The notes under the pieces: generated by a model
Seen by the model: the letters and a program-made list of their open reading frames with translations, nothing else
What the model was told of the DNA's origin: nothing
The model's database searches: none
Translations under genes and position numbers: made by a program
In this document: in pieces, positions 1-8,788 of the stretch
How positions within the stretch are numbered: the first letter of the stretch is position 1
Layout: each line of letters starts with the position of its first letter
Source: Rhizobiales bacterium 63-22
GTDB taxonomy: Bacteria; Pseudomonadota; Alphaproteobacteria; Rhizobiales; Rhizobiaceae
Assembly: GCA_001898995.1 (NCBI GenBank)
Contig: MKVZ01000012.1
Span: forward strand, 1-61,956
Reading direction: 5' to 3'
Length of the DNA: 61,956 bases

Positions 1-85
1 CCTTCTCCAGCACCGACCACGCCGCAGCCGTCACAGCAACGCCGATCCCGTCGCCCGGGATCAAACCTATCGAATACGTCTTCAT
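1..85 (-). CDS. isopropylmalate/tartrate dehydrogenase-like, 5' end only
   Basis: The gene starts at an ATG on the minus strand (position 85) and runs off the window; only 28 residues are visible. They begin MKTYSIGLIPGDGIG, the N-terminal signature of the isocitrate/isopropylmalate dehydrogenase family, which includes tartrate and D-malate dehydrogenases. These NAD-dependent enzymes oxidise 2-hydroxy acids with decarboxylation. A GGAAAG stretch precedes the start. It lies 117 bp downstream of the biotin carboxylase gene on the same strand, so it is probably the distal gene of the same operon. The substrate cannot be decided from this fragment. Confidence 0.75.
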   Translation of the reverse strand, partial: MKTYSIGLIPGDGIGVAVTAAAWSVLEK

Positions 86-202
86 CTGCACGATCTTTCC
101 GAAAATGCGGGCGGCTGCGCCCGGCCGTGCGGCGGCCGGAAGAGAACCGCTCCTCTTCATTGCGCCGGTCGAGCCGGCTTTGGCCGACCTTGGCCGGCCC
201 TG

Positions 203-1573
203 CTAAGTCCGGCCCGCCTCCAGCTTGCCGGCGGCCATCCATCCTTCCAGCCAGGCGGTGTGGAAAATCCCCTCGCCCACCTCGGGATCGGCGGCCAGCG
301 CCTGATGCAGCGGGACGGTCGTATGAACGCCCTCCACCTTCAGTCCCGAAAGCGCCGTCCGCAGCGCAGCGATGGCCGCCGCGCGGTCCGGGGCCCAGAC
401 GATGAGCTTGCCGACGAGCGAATCGTAATAGGGCGCGATGCGGTAGCCTTCGTAGAGCAGCGTGTCGAAGCGCACGTCCGCGCCCTCCGGGGCGGCGTAG
501 CCGGTCACAAGGCCCGGCGAGGGCATGAACATTTTGGCCGGGTTTTCGGCGTTGATGCGCACCTCGATGGCGTGGCCGCGCCGCTTGACGTCCTCTTGGC
601 GGAACCAGAGCCGCTCGCCGCCGGCGATGCGCAACTGCGCCTGCACCAGGTCGACGCCGGTGATCGCCTCCGTGACGGGATGCTCCACCTGGATGCGGGT
701 GTTCATCTCGATGAAGAAGTATTCCTGCGTCCGGCTGTCGTAGAGATATTCGAGCGTGCCGGCGTTGCGGTAGTTCACCCGCTTGGCGAGCGCCACGGCG
801 GAGGCGCAGAGCGCGTCGCGCACTGCTTCCGGCAGCATGGCGGCGGGGGCTTCCTCCCACACTTTCTGACGCTTGCGCTGCAGCGAGCATTCGCGCTCGA
901 ACAGATGCACGACGTCCACGCCGTCGCCCAGCACCTGCACCTCGATATGGCGGGCGTTCTGGATATAGCGCTCCATATAGAGGCCATCGTCGCCGAAGGC
1001 GGCGCGCGCCTCGGCCATGGCCTGCGGCACCAGCTTCTCCAGCGCCGCCTCGTCCTCGACGATGCGGATGCCGCGGCCGCCGCCGCCGGCACTGGCCTTG
1101 ATCATGACCGGATAGCCGATGCGCGCCGCCTGCCTGCGGGCGTCGTCGAGATCACCAATGCGGCCCTCGCTGCCGGACACGACCGGCACGCCGGCGGCCA
1201 CGGCCTCGGCACGCGCCTGCGCCTTGTCGCCCATGCGGGCGATGGTGTCGGCGTCGGGGCCGACGAAGGTGACGCCCGCCGCCTCGACGGCCGCGACGAA
1301 ACGCGGATTCTCCGACAGGAAGCCGTAGCCCGGATGGACGGCGTCCGCGCCGCTCTGCTCGATGGCGCGCAGGATGGCGTCGGCGTCGAGATAGGATTTC
1401 GCCGCCTGCGGTGGCCCGATGACCGCCACCTCATCGGCGAGCCGGCAGGCGAGCGAATCCGTATCGGCCTCGCTCGCGGCCTGCACGGTGCGGATTCCGA
1501 GCGCCTTGGCGGCCCGGATGATGCGCACCGCGATCTCGCCGCGATTGGCTATGAACAGGGTTCGTATGGCCAT
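203..1573 (-). CDS. biotin carboxylase subunit (AccC-like)
   Basis: ATP-dependent carboxylation of biotin on a carrier protein. The 456 residues match the usual AccC length. Visible motifs are the N-terminal FIANRGEIAVRI (about 7-18), the glycine-rich ATP-grasp loop SAGGGGRGI (about 161-169), the ERECS/RKRQKV block (about 227-237) and the catalytic EMNTRIQVEHPVTE block (about 289-302). It sits 6 bp after the carrier gene and downstream of pxpB and pxpC, so it more likely serves that carboxyltransferase than acetyl-CoA carboxylase. This matches the domain set of urea carboxylase split into separate genes. The family is certain; the acceptor substrate is inference. Confidence 0.93.
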   Translation of the reverse strand: MAIRTLFIANRGEIAVRIIRAAKALGIRTVQAASEADTDSLACRLADEVAVIGPPQAAKSYLDADAILRAIEQSGADAVHPGYGFLSENPRFVAAVEAAGVTFVGPDADTIARMGDKAQARAEAVAAGVPVVSGSEGRIGDLDDARRQAARIGYPVMIKASAGGGGRGIRIVEDEAALEKLVPQAMAEARAAFGDDGLYMERYIQNARHIEVQVLGDGVDVVHLFERECSLQRKRQKVWEEAPAAMLPEAVRDALCASAVALAKRVNYRNAGTLEYLYDSRTQEYFFIEMNTRIQVEHPVTEAITGVDLVQAQLRIAGGERLWFRQEDVKRRGHAIEVRINAENPAKMFMPSPGLVTGYAAPEGADVRFDTLLYEGYRIAPYYDSLVGKLIVWAPDRAAAIAALRTALSGLKVEGVHTTVPLHQALAADPEVGEGIFHTAWLEGWMAAGKLEAGRT

Positions 1574-1579
1574 CGTGCC

Positions 1580-1816
1580 CTACTCCGTCTCGGCGACGGC
1601 CTGGTCGGCCTCCACCGCCTCGCCGTCCTCGACGAGGAAGCGCAGGCCCGTGCCGGCGGCTTCCGCCTCGACCGGAAAGAAGGATTTCATTGCCTCGACG
1701 AGGGCGACCGTCTCGCCGGCGGCGACAGTGTCGCCCTCCTGCTTGAAGGGGGCCTCGTCGGGCGACGGACGGCGGTAGAAGATGCCCGGAAGGGGGGAGA
1801 GGAGTTGCTTCGCCAT
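1580..1816 (-). CDS. biotin carboxyl carrier protein, short (BCCP)
   Basis: A 78-residue biotinyl domain without the long N-terminal extension of AccB. The EAMKSFFPVEA block carries the predicted biotinylated lysine near residue 44; serine follows the lysine where methionine is usual. It would swing carboxy-biotin between the biotin carboxylase just downstream and the PxpB/PxpC carboxyltransferase just upstream. It is tightly spaced in the operon, with 22 bp to pxpC and 6 bp to accC. Stand-alone short BCCPs of this kind are common beside 5-oxoprolinase/urea-carboxylase-type genes. Confidence 0.9.
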   Translation of the reverse strand: MAKQLLSPLPGIFYRRPSPDEAPFKQEGDTVAAGETVALVEAMKSFFPVEAEAAGTGLRFLVEDGEAVEADQAVAETE

Positions 1817-1838
1817 GGTAGGTTTCGTTCCCTCTTGT

Positions 1839-2813
1839 TTAAGCTTTTACGAGATTGGCGACCACGCAGCGTTCGGCGATCGCGACGGCCATGCGCTGTG
1901 CCTCCTGCACGCTGACGAGGCGGAAATGGAGCTGCTCGCCGGGCTTGCCCTGGCCGAGCTTCCAGAAGGCGGCCGACGGAACCGTGTAGGGGTTGATGAA
2001 ACCGCCCATCGACGGCCCGTCATTGACCAGGATGATCGGCGTCTGTCCGGCGAGGTTGATCGCCCCCATCGGATAGCCGTGATCGATGATGTTGGAGGGC
2101 AGCGAGCCGTGCTCCTTCGGCTTGTCGTAGGCCTTGGGCGCGAAGGTCCATTCCGGCCCTTCCAGGCGGAAGCCGGTGCGGTCGGACTTGGCCGACAGCG
2201 TCCAGGCCGAGGTGAGGAAGCGCTCCTGGCCCGCCTCGTCGATCCAGTCGTCGTTGGGCCCGGCGCAGACCTCGACGGTCCAGTTGCGGTCGGTGCGGAT
2301 GTCGGGGCGATGCTCCTCCGGGACCGTCAGGCCCGGCGTGCCTTCGCCGGCCGCCACCGGAAGCTCCTGCCCCGGCCTGACGGAATGGCCGTCCATGCCG
2401 CCGACGCCCGCCTTGTTGAAGGTGGAGCGGGAGCCGAGAATGGGCGGATTGTCGAAGCCGCCGGCCACCGCGATATAGGCGCGCGCGCCGATGCGGGCCG
2501 CGCCGAGCGCCAGCGTCTGGCCGGCCTTCACGGCGACCGAGCGCCACAGCGGCAGCGGCTCGCCGTCGAGCGTCGGGCGCATGTCCGCGCCGGTGACGGC
2601 GATCACCGTGTCCGCGCCGAACTCCAGCGTCGGGCCGAGAAGCTGGCATTCCAGCCCCGCCGCGCCCGGCGCGTTGCCGACCAGCACGTTGGCCATGCGG
2701 AAGGACCAGCTATCCATGGGGCCTGACGGCGGAAAGCCCTGATTCCAGTAGCCAATGCGGCCCGGATAGTCCTGGATCGAGGTTTCGAGACCGGCTTTGA
2801 GAACCTTGATCAT
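1839..2813 (-). CDS. pxpC: 5-oxoprolinase subunit C / biotin-dependent carboxyltransferase (KipA family)
   Basis: 324 residues beginning MIKVLKAGLETSIQDYPGR, the typical start of the KipA/YbgK/PxpC family, with the family block GFPPSGPMD near residue 30. In E. coli PxpC works with PxpA and PxpB in ATP-dependent opening of 5-oxoproline. The same fold forms half of the carboxyltransferase domain of urea carboxylase. The start ATG overlaps the stop of pxpB as ATGA, which decides the start and indicates translational coupling. A biotin carrier gene follows, so a carboxylase role is as likely as a plain oxoprolinase role. Confidence 0.9.
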   Translation of the reverse strand: MIKVLKAGLETSIQDYPGRIGYWNQGFPPSGPMDSWSFRMANVLVGNAPGAAGLECQLLGPTLEFGADTVIAVTGADMRPTLDGEPLPLWRSVAVKAGQTLALGAARIGARAYIAVAGGFDNPPILGSRSTFNKAGVGGMDGHSVRPGQELPVAAGEGTPGLTVPEEHRPDIRTDRNWTVEVCAGPNDDWIDEAGQERFLTSAWTLSAKSDRTGFRLEGPEWTFAPKAYDKPKEHGSLPSNIIDHGYPMGAINLAGQTPIILVNDGPSMGGFINPYTVPSAAFWKLGQGKPGEQLHFRLVSVQEAQRMAVAIAERCVVANLVKA

Positions 2814-3688
2814 GCCGTCGCTCCCGTCTTTGCGCCCGCGCCCACCTTCTCGACCCAGTGGTTGTAGTTGCGGACCACGAATTTCTGATATTCGACGATG
2901 GTGTATTCGTAGCGCTCCTCGTTCACCGCCGCCTCGGCCGCGTCGTATTCCTCGCGCGTCACCGGCACGAAGCGGATGCGGTCGCCGGGACGGAACAGGC
3001 AGAGGCTTCCCTCGAAGGCCGGGCGCTTGCCGGACGGGTCCCAGATAGGCGCGGGCGTGCGGGCGAAGATCTGGTAGCCGCCCGGCGTGGCGACGGGATA
3101 GATCGAGTTGGCCGCGCCGCCGAGGCCGATCGCACCCTGCGGCGTGTGGGTGCGCGGGGGATTGTATTTCGGCGCGGTGAGGCGCGCGCGCGGATCGAGC
3201 GGCATCAGGAACGGCAGGCCGGGCCAGAAGCCGAGCGAGGCCACCCAATATTCCGAGGAGGAATGGAGGCGGACCAGATGGTCGACGTCCTCGAGCCCGT
3301 TCTCCTGCACCAGCAGTTCGGGATCGGGGACCTTCCTGGCGATCCTGGCGCAATAATCCTCGACGCAGGCCTTGGTCCACGGATCGAGATAGAGCGCGGG
3401 AAGATAGAAGAGCCGGCTTTCCAGCTCGATGTCCTCCGACGAGCCGAGCGAGGCGGCGAGCCGCGAGAACTCGCGCACCACGTCGTCATAGCCGATCAGC
3501 GTCGGCTCGTAATGGACCAGCAGCGAGGCGAAGCAGGGCGCCGTCTCGATGACGCCCTTGACGTTCTCGGCCGCCGCCGTGGCCAATCCCTGCGCCATGA
3601 AATTCAGGTCGAGATTCATCTCGTTGCCGAATTCGATGAGCAGGTACCTGTCGCCCGCGGGCATGAATCTGGGCTGTTCGTAGATCAC
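2810..3688 (-). CDS. pxpB: 5-oxoprolinase subunit B / allophanate-hydrolase-like subunit (KipI family)
   Basis: 292 residues, longer than the roughly 220 of E. coli PxpB. The conserved core GFWPGLPFLMPLD followed by GAIGLGGAANSIYPVATPGGYQI (written here as two parts of one block, about residues 152-210) is the diagnostic KipI/PxpB signature. It pairs with PxpC to form the cyclophilin-like carboxyltransferase. A long N-terminal part and a C-terminal tail (EYQKFVVRNYNHWVEKV) are extra to the core and resemble the urea-carboxylase-associated variety. It lies 18 bp after the aminotransferase gene and is ATGA-coupled to pxpC. Confidence 0.87.
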   Translation of the reverse strand: MIYEQPRFMPAGDRYLLIEFGNEMNLDLNFMAQGLATAAAENVKGVIETAPCFASLLVHYEPTLIGYDDVVREFSRLAASLGSSEDIELESRLFYLPALYLDPWTKACVEDYCARIARKVPDPELLVQENGLEDVDHLVRLHSSSEYWVASLGFWPGLPFLMPLDPRARLTAPKYNPPRTHTPQGAIGLGGAANSIYPVATPGGYQIFARTPAPIWDPSGKRPAFEGSLCLFRPGDRIRFVPVTREEYDAAEAAVNEERYEYTIVEYQKFVVRNYNHWVEKVGAGAKTGATA

Positions 3689-3706
3689 GTCGTTCTCCTC
3701 GTGGTC

Positions 3707-5092
3707 TCAGTTCAGATTTTCGGCGATGCGCCATTGCGCCGCGTCGTCGAGCGCCTTGCCGAGCCGCGCGACGATCTCGCCCACCTGCGCCTCGTCGACG
3801 ATCAGCGGCGGGCACAGCGCGACCACGTCGCCGATGGCGCGCACCACCAGACCGTGCTCGTGGGCTGCCGCGAAGACGCGCGCGCCCATGCGGCCCGGTT
3901 GCGCGAAGGGCCGGCGCGTCGCCTTGTCGGCCACTAGCTCCACGCCGGCGATCAGGCCCGCGCCGCGAACCTCGCCCACCAGCGGATGGTCGGCCAGCGC
4001 CGCCAGCCGCTCCTGGAAGACGCGGCCCATGCGGTCGGCGGCGCCGATCAGGTCGCGCTCCTCGATGATCCTGAGGTTCTCCAGCCCCACGGCGGTGGCA
4101 ACCGGGTGGCCGGAGGTGGTGAAGCCGTGGCCAAAGGTGCCGATCTTGGCCGAATCGTCGGCGATGGCGTCATAGACGGCCTCGGTGAAGACGACGGCGG
4201 CGAGCGGCATGTAGGACGAGGTGAGCTGCTTGGAGATCACCATGAGGTCCGGCGTGAAGCCGTAGCGCTCGCAGCCGAAGGTCGTCCCCAGCCGACCGAA
4301 GCCGCAGATCACCTCGTCGGCAACGAGCAGGATATCGTATTTGCGGCACAGCGCCTCGATCCCCGGCCAGTAGCCGGGCGGCGGCGGCATGACGCCGCCG
4401 GCGGCCATCAGCGGCTCGCCGATGAAGGCGGCGATGGTCTCCGGCCCCTCTTCGAGGATCACCGCCTCGGCCTCAGCGATAAGCCGCTCGGCGAATTGCG
4501 CCTCCGTCTCGCCCGGCAGGCCGAAGCGATAGAAATGCGGGCAGGTCAGATGCCGCACGGGAATGGCCGGCAGATCGAAGTCGCGGTGGTTGTTGGGCAG
4601 GCCGGTCAGGCTGCCCGAGGCCACGGTGACTCCGTGATAGGCGCGGTTGCGGGCGAGGAACTTCTTCTTCTCCGGCCGGCCCAGCGCATTGTTCATGTAC
4701 CAGACCATCTTGACGACGGTGTCGTTGGCCTCGGAGCCGGAATTGGTGAAGAAGACGCGCGTCAGGGGCTCCGGCGTCATCTCCACGATCTTCTCCGCCA
4801 GCCGGATTGACGGCTCGTGCGCCTTGTGGCTGAAGGTGTGGTAATAGGGCAGCTTGGCCATCTGCTCGGCCGCCGCCTTGACGAGGCGCGGCTCGTCGAA
4901 GCCGATGGCCACCGACCACAGGCCGGCGAGGCCCTCGATATATTCCTTGCCGGCGTCGTCGTAGATATAGACGCCCTTGCCGCGCTCCACGATCACCGGC
5001 CCCTGCTGCTCATGGGCGCGCGCGTCCGTATAGGGATGCAGGGTGGTGGATATGTCCGTATGCGCAAGCGAGTTGGAGAGCTGTCTGGTCAT
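3707..5092 (-). CDS. class III PLP aminotransferase (omega-amino acid:pyruvate type)
   Basis: 461 residues of fold type I aminotransferase class III. Visible blocks are NSGSEANDTVVKM near residue 118 (phosphate-binding region), DEVICGFGRLG near 258 and DLMVISKQLTSSYMPLAAV, whose lysine (near 286) should form the Schiff base. Relatives transfer the terminal amino group of omega-amino acids, polyamines or amines to pyruvate. It lies between the ABC permease and pxpB in one operon, suggesting that the imported compound carries a primary amine. The exact substrate is unknown. Confidence 0.9.
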   Translation of the reverse strand: MTRQLSNSLAHTDISTTLHPYTDARAHEQQGPVIVERGKGVYIYDDAGKEYIEGLAGLWSVAIGFDEPRLVKAAAEQMAKLPYYHTFSHKAHEPSIRLAEKIVEMTPEPLTRVFFTNSGSEANDTVVKMVWYMNNALGRPEKKKFLARNRAYHGVTVASGSLTGLPNNHRDFDLPAIPVRHLTCPHFYRFGLPGETEAQFAERLIAEAEAVILEEGPETIAAFIGEPLMAAGGVMPPPPGYWPGIEALCRKYDILLVADEVICGFGRLGTTFGCERYGFTPDLMVISKQLTSSYMPLAAVVFTEAVYDAIADDSAKIGTFGHGFTTSGHPVATAVGLENLRIIEERDLIGAADRMGRVFQERLAALADHPLVGEVRGAGLIAGVELVADKATRRPFAQPGRMGARVFAAAHEHGLVVRAIGDVVALCPPLIVDEAQVGEIVARLGKALDDAAQWRIAENLN

Positions 5093-5104
5093 GTCCGTTC
5101 CTCC

Positions 5105-6124
5105 TCAGCGCCTGGCCGCGTTGGCGAGCCGGTAGCGGTCGAGCACCACCGCGCCGACTAGCACGACGCCCAGGACGATCATCTGGTAGTTCGAGCCGAT
5201 GCGCAGCAGGTCCATGCCGTTGGCGAGCACGGTGATGAAGACCACGCCCATGAAGACGCCGACCGGTGTGCCCTCGCCGCCCCGGAGCGAGCACCCTCCT
5301 ATGACGGCGGCGGCGATGGAGTTGAGCGGGAACTCGCCGCCCAGCATCGGCTCGCCCGAGGAGACGCGCGCCGTCAGAAGCCAGCCGGCGAAGGCGGTGA
5401 TGGTGGCGCAGAGCACATAGCACGCCATGAGATAGCGGTTGATGCCGACGCCGGCCACGACGGCCGAACGCAGGTTCGAGCCGATGGCGTAGATGTAGCG
5501 GCCGAACCGCATGTGACGCACCAGGAGATAGACGACGGCCAGCGCCGGCACGGTGAGGAATACCGATACCGGCAGACCGAGGAAGAAGCCCGAGCCGATG
5601 CCATAGACGAAATCGCGCGGCAGGCCGCTGACCTGCAGGCCCTGAGAGATGACAAGAGTGACGCCATGGAAGATCGAGGCGGTGGCGAGCGTGACGATGA
5701 AGGCGTTGACCTTGAGCACCGCGACGCCGAAACCGTTGACCAGCCCGCATATGACGCCGACAACGACGGTGGCGAGGAAGCCGGCGGCGATGGCGAGGCC
5801 GGGCGCGTCGGGATAGGCGACCGAGACGGCCACCATGACCTGCGCCGAGACGATGGAGGTGAGAGCCACCACCGCGCCGACGGAAAGGTCGAAGCCCCCC
5901 GCCAGCAGCACCAGCATCTGGCCGAAGGCGATCAGCATCAGAAATACGCCCTGCTGCAGCATGTTGAGCATGTTGGCGGAACTCAGGAAGCGCGGATTGC
6001 CCATCTGGAACACCACCACGCAGATGACGAGGACGACGGGAAGCGCCCCGAACGTCAGAAGTTTCGACAGGGCGTTGGCGCCCGCCGAAGAAGCGGCTCC
6101 GGCCTGGGATCGGTTCTCGGTCAT
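5105..6124 (-). CDS. ribose-type ABC transporter permease (RbsC family)
   Basis: 339-residue inner-membrane permease. The start chosen is the ATG overlapping the stop of the upstream ATPase gene (ATGA); an in-frame 60-residue extension would run through that gene. Family signs are the segment GGFDLSVGAVVALTS, usual in the middle of RbsC proteins, the late block GGCSLRGGEGT and many hydrophobic stretches. It forms the channel with the duplicated ATPase RbsA-like protein next door and the TorT-like binding protein. Confidence 0.93.
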   Translation of the reverse strand: MTENRSQAGAASSAGANALSKLLTFGALPVVLVICVVVFQMGNPRFLSSANMLNMLQQGVFLMLIAFGQMLVLLAGGFDLSVGAVVALTSIVSAQVMVAVSVAYPDAPGLAIAAGFLATVVVGVICGLVNGFGVAVLKVNAFIVTLATASIFHGVTLVISQGLQVSGLPRDFVYGIGSGFFLGLPVSVFLTVPALAVVYLLVRHMRFGRYIYAIGSNLRSAVVAGVGINRYLMACYVLCATITAFAGWLLTARVSSGEPMLGGEFPLNSIAAAVIGGCSLRGGEGTPVGVFMGVVFITVLANGMDLLRIGSNYQMIVLGVVLVGAVVLDRYRLANAARR

Positions 6125-7656
6125 TGGATTTCCTCTTTCGGCGTTTCGCCAAAGGCGTAGGCGATCACGACGTTCTCGTTGATCTCGTCCCCTTCCAGTT
6201 CCGCCGTGCACAGACCCTCGTGCATTACGTAGACCCGGTGGGAGAGGTGGACGAGTTCCTGAAGGTCGGAACTGATGAGCAGGATCGCGGCGCCTTCCGC
6301 GCATAGCCGCTGAAGCTGGTTGTAGAAATCGAGACGCGCGCCGACGTCGATACCGGCGGTGGGCTCATCGAAGATGTAGACCTTGCGCTCGCGGCTGAGC
6401 GCCCGGCCGAGCACGACCTTCTGCTGGTTGCCGCCCGACAGTTCCTGCACGGGCTTGTCCGGGTCGGCCGGATGCACCTTGAGCCGAACGAGCAGGTCCT
6501 GCACCAGTCGGCCCAGGAACGAGGTCCTGATAAAGCCGGCGCGGGCGGCGCAGGGCTCGCCCAGTACCTCGATCACGATGTTCTCGGCGATGGAGCGGTT
6601 GAGCGCCAGCGCCTCGCCGCGCCGGTCCTGCGGCAGGTAGATGAGGCCGCGGTCGAGCATGGCGGCGGGCGACGGCGCGGCGATCGTCTCGCCCGAAAGC
6701 ACGATCTCGCCGGCGTCGACCTCCTGGAGGCCGAAGACGGCGCGCGCCACCTCTGCCTTGCCGCAGCCGACCAGGCCGCCCAGGCCAACGATCTCGCCTC
6801 CGCGCAGCTTCAGTGATACGCCGTTGACCTTGCGGCCCGACGACAGGCCCTTGACCTCCAGCGCCGTCCCGGTCGGATTGCGCGGAATGTCGGGATAGAA
6901 ATTCGCCATCTCGCGGCCGACCATGTCGGCGATCATGCGCTCGTTGGTGACGTCGGCGAGCCGATGGAAGGCGATGAAGCGGCCGTCGCGCAGGATGGTC
7001 ACCACGTCGCCCAGCCGCCGGATCTCCTCCATGCGGTGGCTGATATAGAGAATGGCCCAGCCTTCCTTCTTCAGCACGTCCACGGTGGCGAAGAGGTGCT
7101 CGGATTCGTCGTGGCTGAGCGTTGCCGTCGGCTCGTCGAGGATCAGGGCCCCCGGCTTGCCGCCGAGCGCCCGCACGATCTCGAGAAGCTGCTGCTCGGC
7201 GCGCGTCAGCGTATCGACACGGGCGTCGGGATCGATGGAGACGCCGAGACGGCGCATGGACTGCACCATCTCCTCGCGCATGGCCGCCTTGTCGAGAAAG
7301 CCGCCGCGGGTCTTCTCGCGGCCGAGCGCGTAGTTCTCCGCCGCCGTCAGCGACGGGGCGAGGCCGAAGTCCTGGAGCACGGTGTTGACACCGCATTCGC
7401 GCGCCTCGAGCGGTGTCAGGTTGGGGCGTGGCTGGCCCCGCAGCACGCGTTCGCCCTCGTCCAGCCGGTTTGTGCCGGTCAGAAGGGAGACGAGCGTCGA
7501 CTTGCCAGCGCCGTTCTCGCCCAGAAGCATATGCACCTCGCCGGCGCGCAGGGCGATGCTGACGTCCTTGAGCGCGGCGTAACTGCCGTAGAATTTGGAT
7601 GCTCCGGAGAGTGATGCAAAAACCTCACCCTCCGGCACGTGGACGGCGACGGTCAT
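6121..7656 (-). CDS. ribose-type ABC transporter ATP-binding protein, duplicated (RbsA family)
   Basis: 511 residues with two ATPase cassettes. The first carries Walker A GENGAGKST (about 46-54) and the Walker B segment ALILDEPTATLS. The second has the usual degenerate Walker A (GLVGCGKAEVAR) but a good signature ELSGGNQQKVVLGRALS and the Walker B segment YIFDEPTAGIDVG. It powers uptake with the permease downstream and the binding protein upstream, to which it is coupled by an ATGA overlap. Confidence 0.95.
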   Translation of the reverse strand: MTVAVHVPEGEVFASLSGASKFYGSYAALKDVSIALRAGEVHMLLGENGAGKSTLVSLLTGTNRLDEGERVLRGQPRPNLTPLEARECGVNTVLQDFGLAPSLTAAENYALGREKTRGGFLDKAAMREEMVQSMRRLGVSIDPDARVDTLTRAEQQLLEIVRALGGKPGALILDEPTATLSHDESEHLFATVDVLKKEGWAILYISHRMEEIRRLGDVVTILRDGRFIAFHRLADVTNERMIADMVGREMANFYPDIPRNPTGTALEVKGLSSGRKVNGVSLKLRGGEIVGLGGLVGCGKAEVARAVFGLQEVDAGEIVLSGETIAAPSPAAMLDRGLIYLPQDRRGEALALNRSIAENIVIEVLGEPCAARAGFIRTSFLGRLVQDLLVRLKVHPADPDKPVQELSGGNQQKVVLGRALSRERKVYIFDEPTAGIDVGARLDFYNQLQRLCAEGAAILLISSDLQELVHLSHRVYVMHEGLCTAELEGDEINENVVIAYAFGETPKEEIQ

Positions 7657-8729
7657 TTCTTGGTCGCTTCGATGGAGAACTCGACCTTGTAGCCGGGAGG
7701 AGCGAACATATCCGTCTTGTTGAAGGACTTGATCGTCTCCGTCGTCACCATTTCCGGCTTGGGACCGGCGCGCTTGGCCGGCAGCTTCTGGCCTTGCAGC
7801 AGACGCAGGACCATGTCGACCGCGAGCCGGCCCTGGAGCACGGTAAAATCCGTCGGCGAGGCTTTGGTCGCGCCAGCCGCGATGTCGTCATAGACGGGCG
7901 GGATGATGTCGAAGGCCGCGACGTCCACCTTGCCGGAAAGGTTGGCGTTGCGCACCGCGACAGCCGCTGCCTGCCCGGCGATGTCCACGCCAACCAGCCA
8001 GTTGAGGTTGTCGTAGGTCTGCAGCGCATTGTTGATCATGTCGAGCTGGACGTTGAGGCCCGTGTCGCCGCGGCGCGTGACGGCGATCTGAACCTTAGAA
8101 CCCTTGATGGCGTCATTGAAGCCGCGTACCGCGTCGTCAGACCAACCGGCACCCTGTGGCCCGGGGAAGAAACCCACCACGGTCGGCTTTCCGCCCGATT
8201 GCTTTACGATATATTTGCCCGTCTCGTAGGCGAGGTCATAGAAAGAGACGAGCGCGTGGCCCGCCACGTCCGGGCCGTTGACACCGTTGACGAAGTCGAT
8301 CACCGGAATTCCGGCGTCCTTGGCTTTCTTGACCAGCGGCCCGACGCCGTCGGCGCTGATCGCGCCCAGGATGATGCCATCGAATTTCTGCGCGATGCAG
8401 TTGTCCATCTGGCTGAGCTGGGTGGAGAGGTTGCCGTAACCCCCTGCCTCGTAGAGCGTCATCGCCGTGCCGGTGCGGTGAATCTCGTCGGCGATGCCGT
8501 AATCGGCCGCTACCCAGTAGCTGTCCTTGAGATGCGGGAACAGCACGCAGATGTTCCACGGCTTGGTGACTTCCTCCTTCTTCAGGAGCGTCCATTCCGC
8601 GTCAGTTTTCTTTCCGCCGTCGACAAGCTGGACCTCGAATTTGGAAGGCCCTTCCTGGCTGTGCGCCACGCCTGCGAAGACGACGCCCGCCATGAGCGCG
8701 AACGCGCCCTTCATGATGTTCTTTCTCAT
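7653..8729 (-). CDS. periplasmic binding protein, TorT-like, of the ribose-type ABC transporter
   Basis: 358 residues starting MRKNIMKGAFALMAG with a signal peptide ending near SHSQ/AHSQ. The start at 8729 is set by an AGGA ribosome-binding site and by the signal peptide. The mature N-terminal part contains WNICVLFPHLKDSYW, a string shared with TorT, the periplasmic sensor of trimethylamine N-oxide in E. coli, followed by an EAGGYGNL block. Here it lies directly before an ATPase and a permease, so it probably delivers a ligand to the transporter rather than signalling to a TorS kinase; no kinase is visible. Confidence 0.87.
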   Translation of the reverse strand: MRKNIMKGAFALMAGVVFAGVAHSQEGPSKFEVQLVDGGKKTDAEWTLLKKEEVTKPWNICVLFPHLKDSYWVAADYGIADEIHRTGTAMTLYEAGGYGNLSTQLSQMDNCIAQKFDGIILGAISADGVGPLVKKAKDAGIPVIDFVNGVNGPDVAGHALVSFYDLAYETGKYIVKQSGGKPTVVGFFPGPQGAGWSDDAVRGFNDAIKGSKVQIAVTRRGDTGLNVQLDMINNALQTYDNLNWLVGVDIAGQAAAVAVRNANLSGKVDVAAFDIIPPVYDDIAAGATKASPTDFTVLQGRLAVDMVLRLLQGQKLPAKRAGPKPEMVTTETIKSFNKTDMFAPPGYKVEFSIEATKK

Positions 8730-8788
8730 GTTCCTGTCCTCTGTAAGGGTTTGCTTTTTTCTTTGCCTCGGGTCTTCGCCCGATTGGA

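Noticed and set aside
260..1915. A 551-codon open frame on the plus strand opposite the biotin carboxylase and carrier genes
   Set aside because: High-GC antisense shadow; no family blocks, composition dominated by Arg, Gly and His, and the opposite strand is clearly coding.
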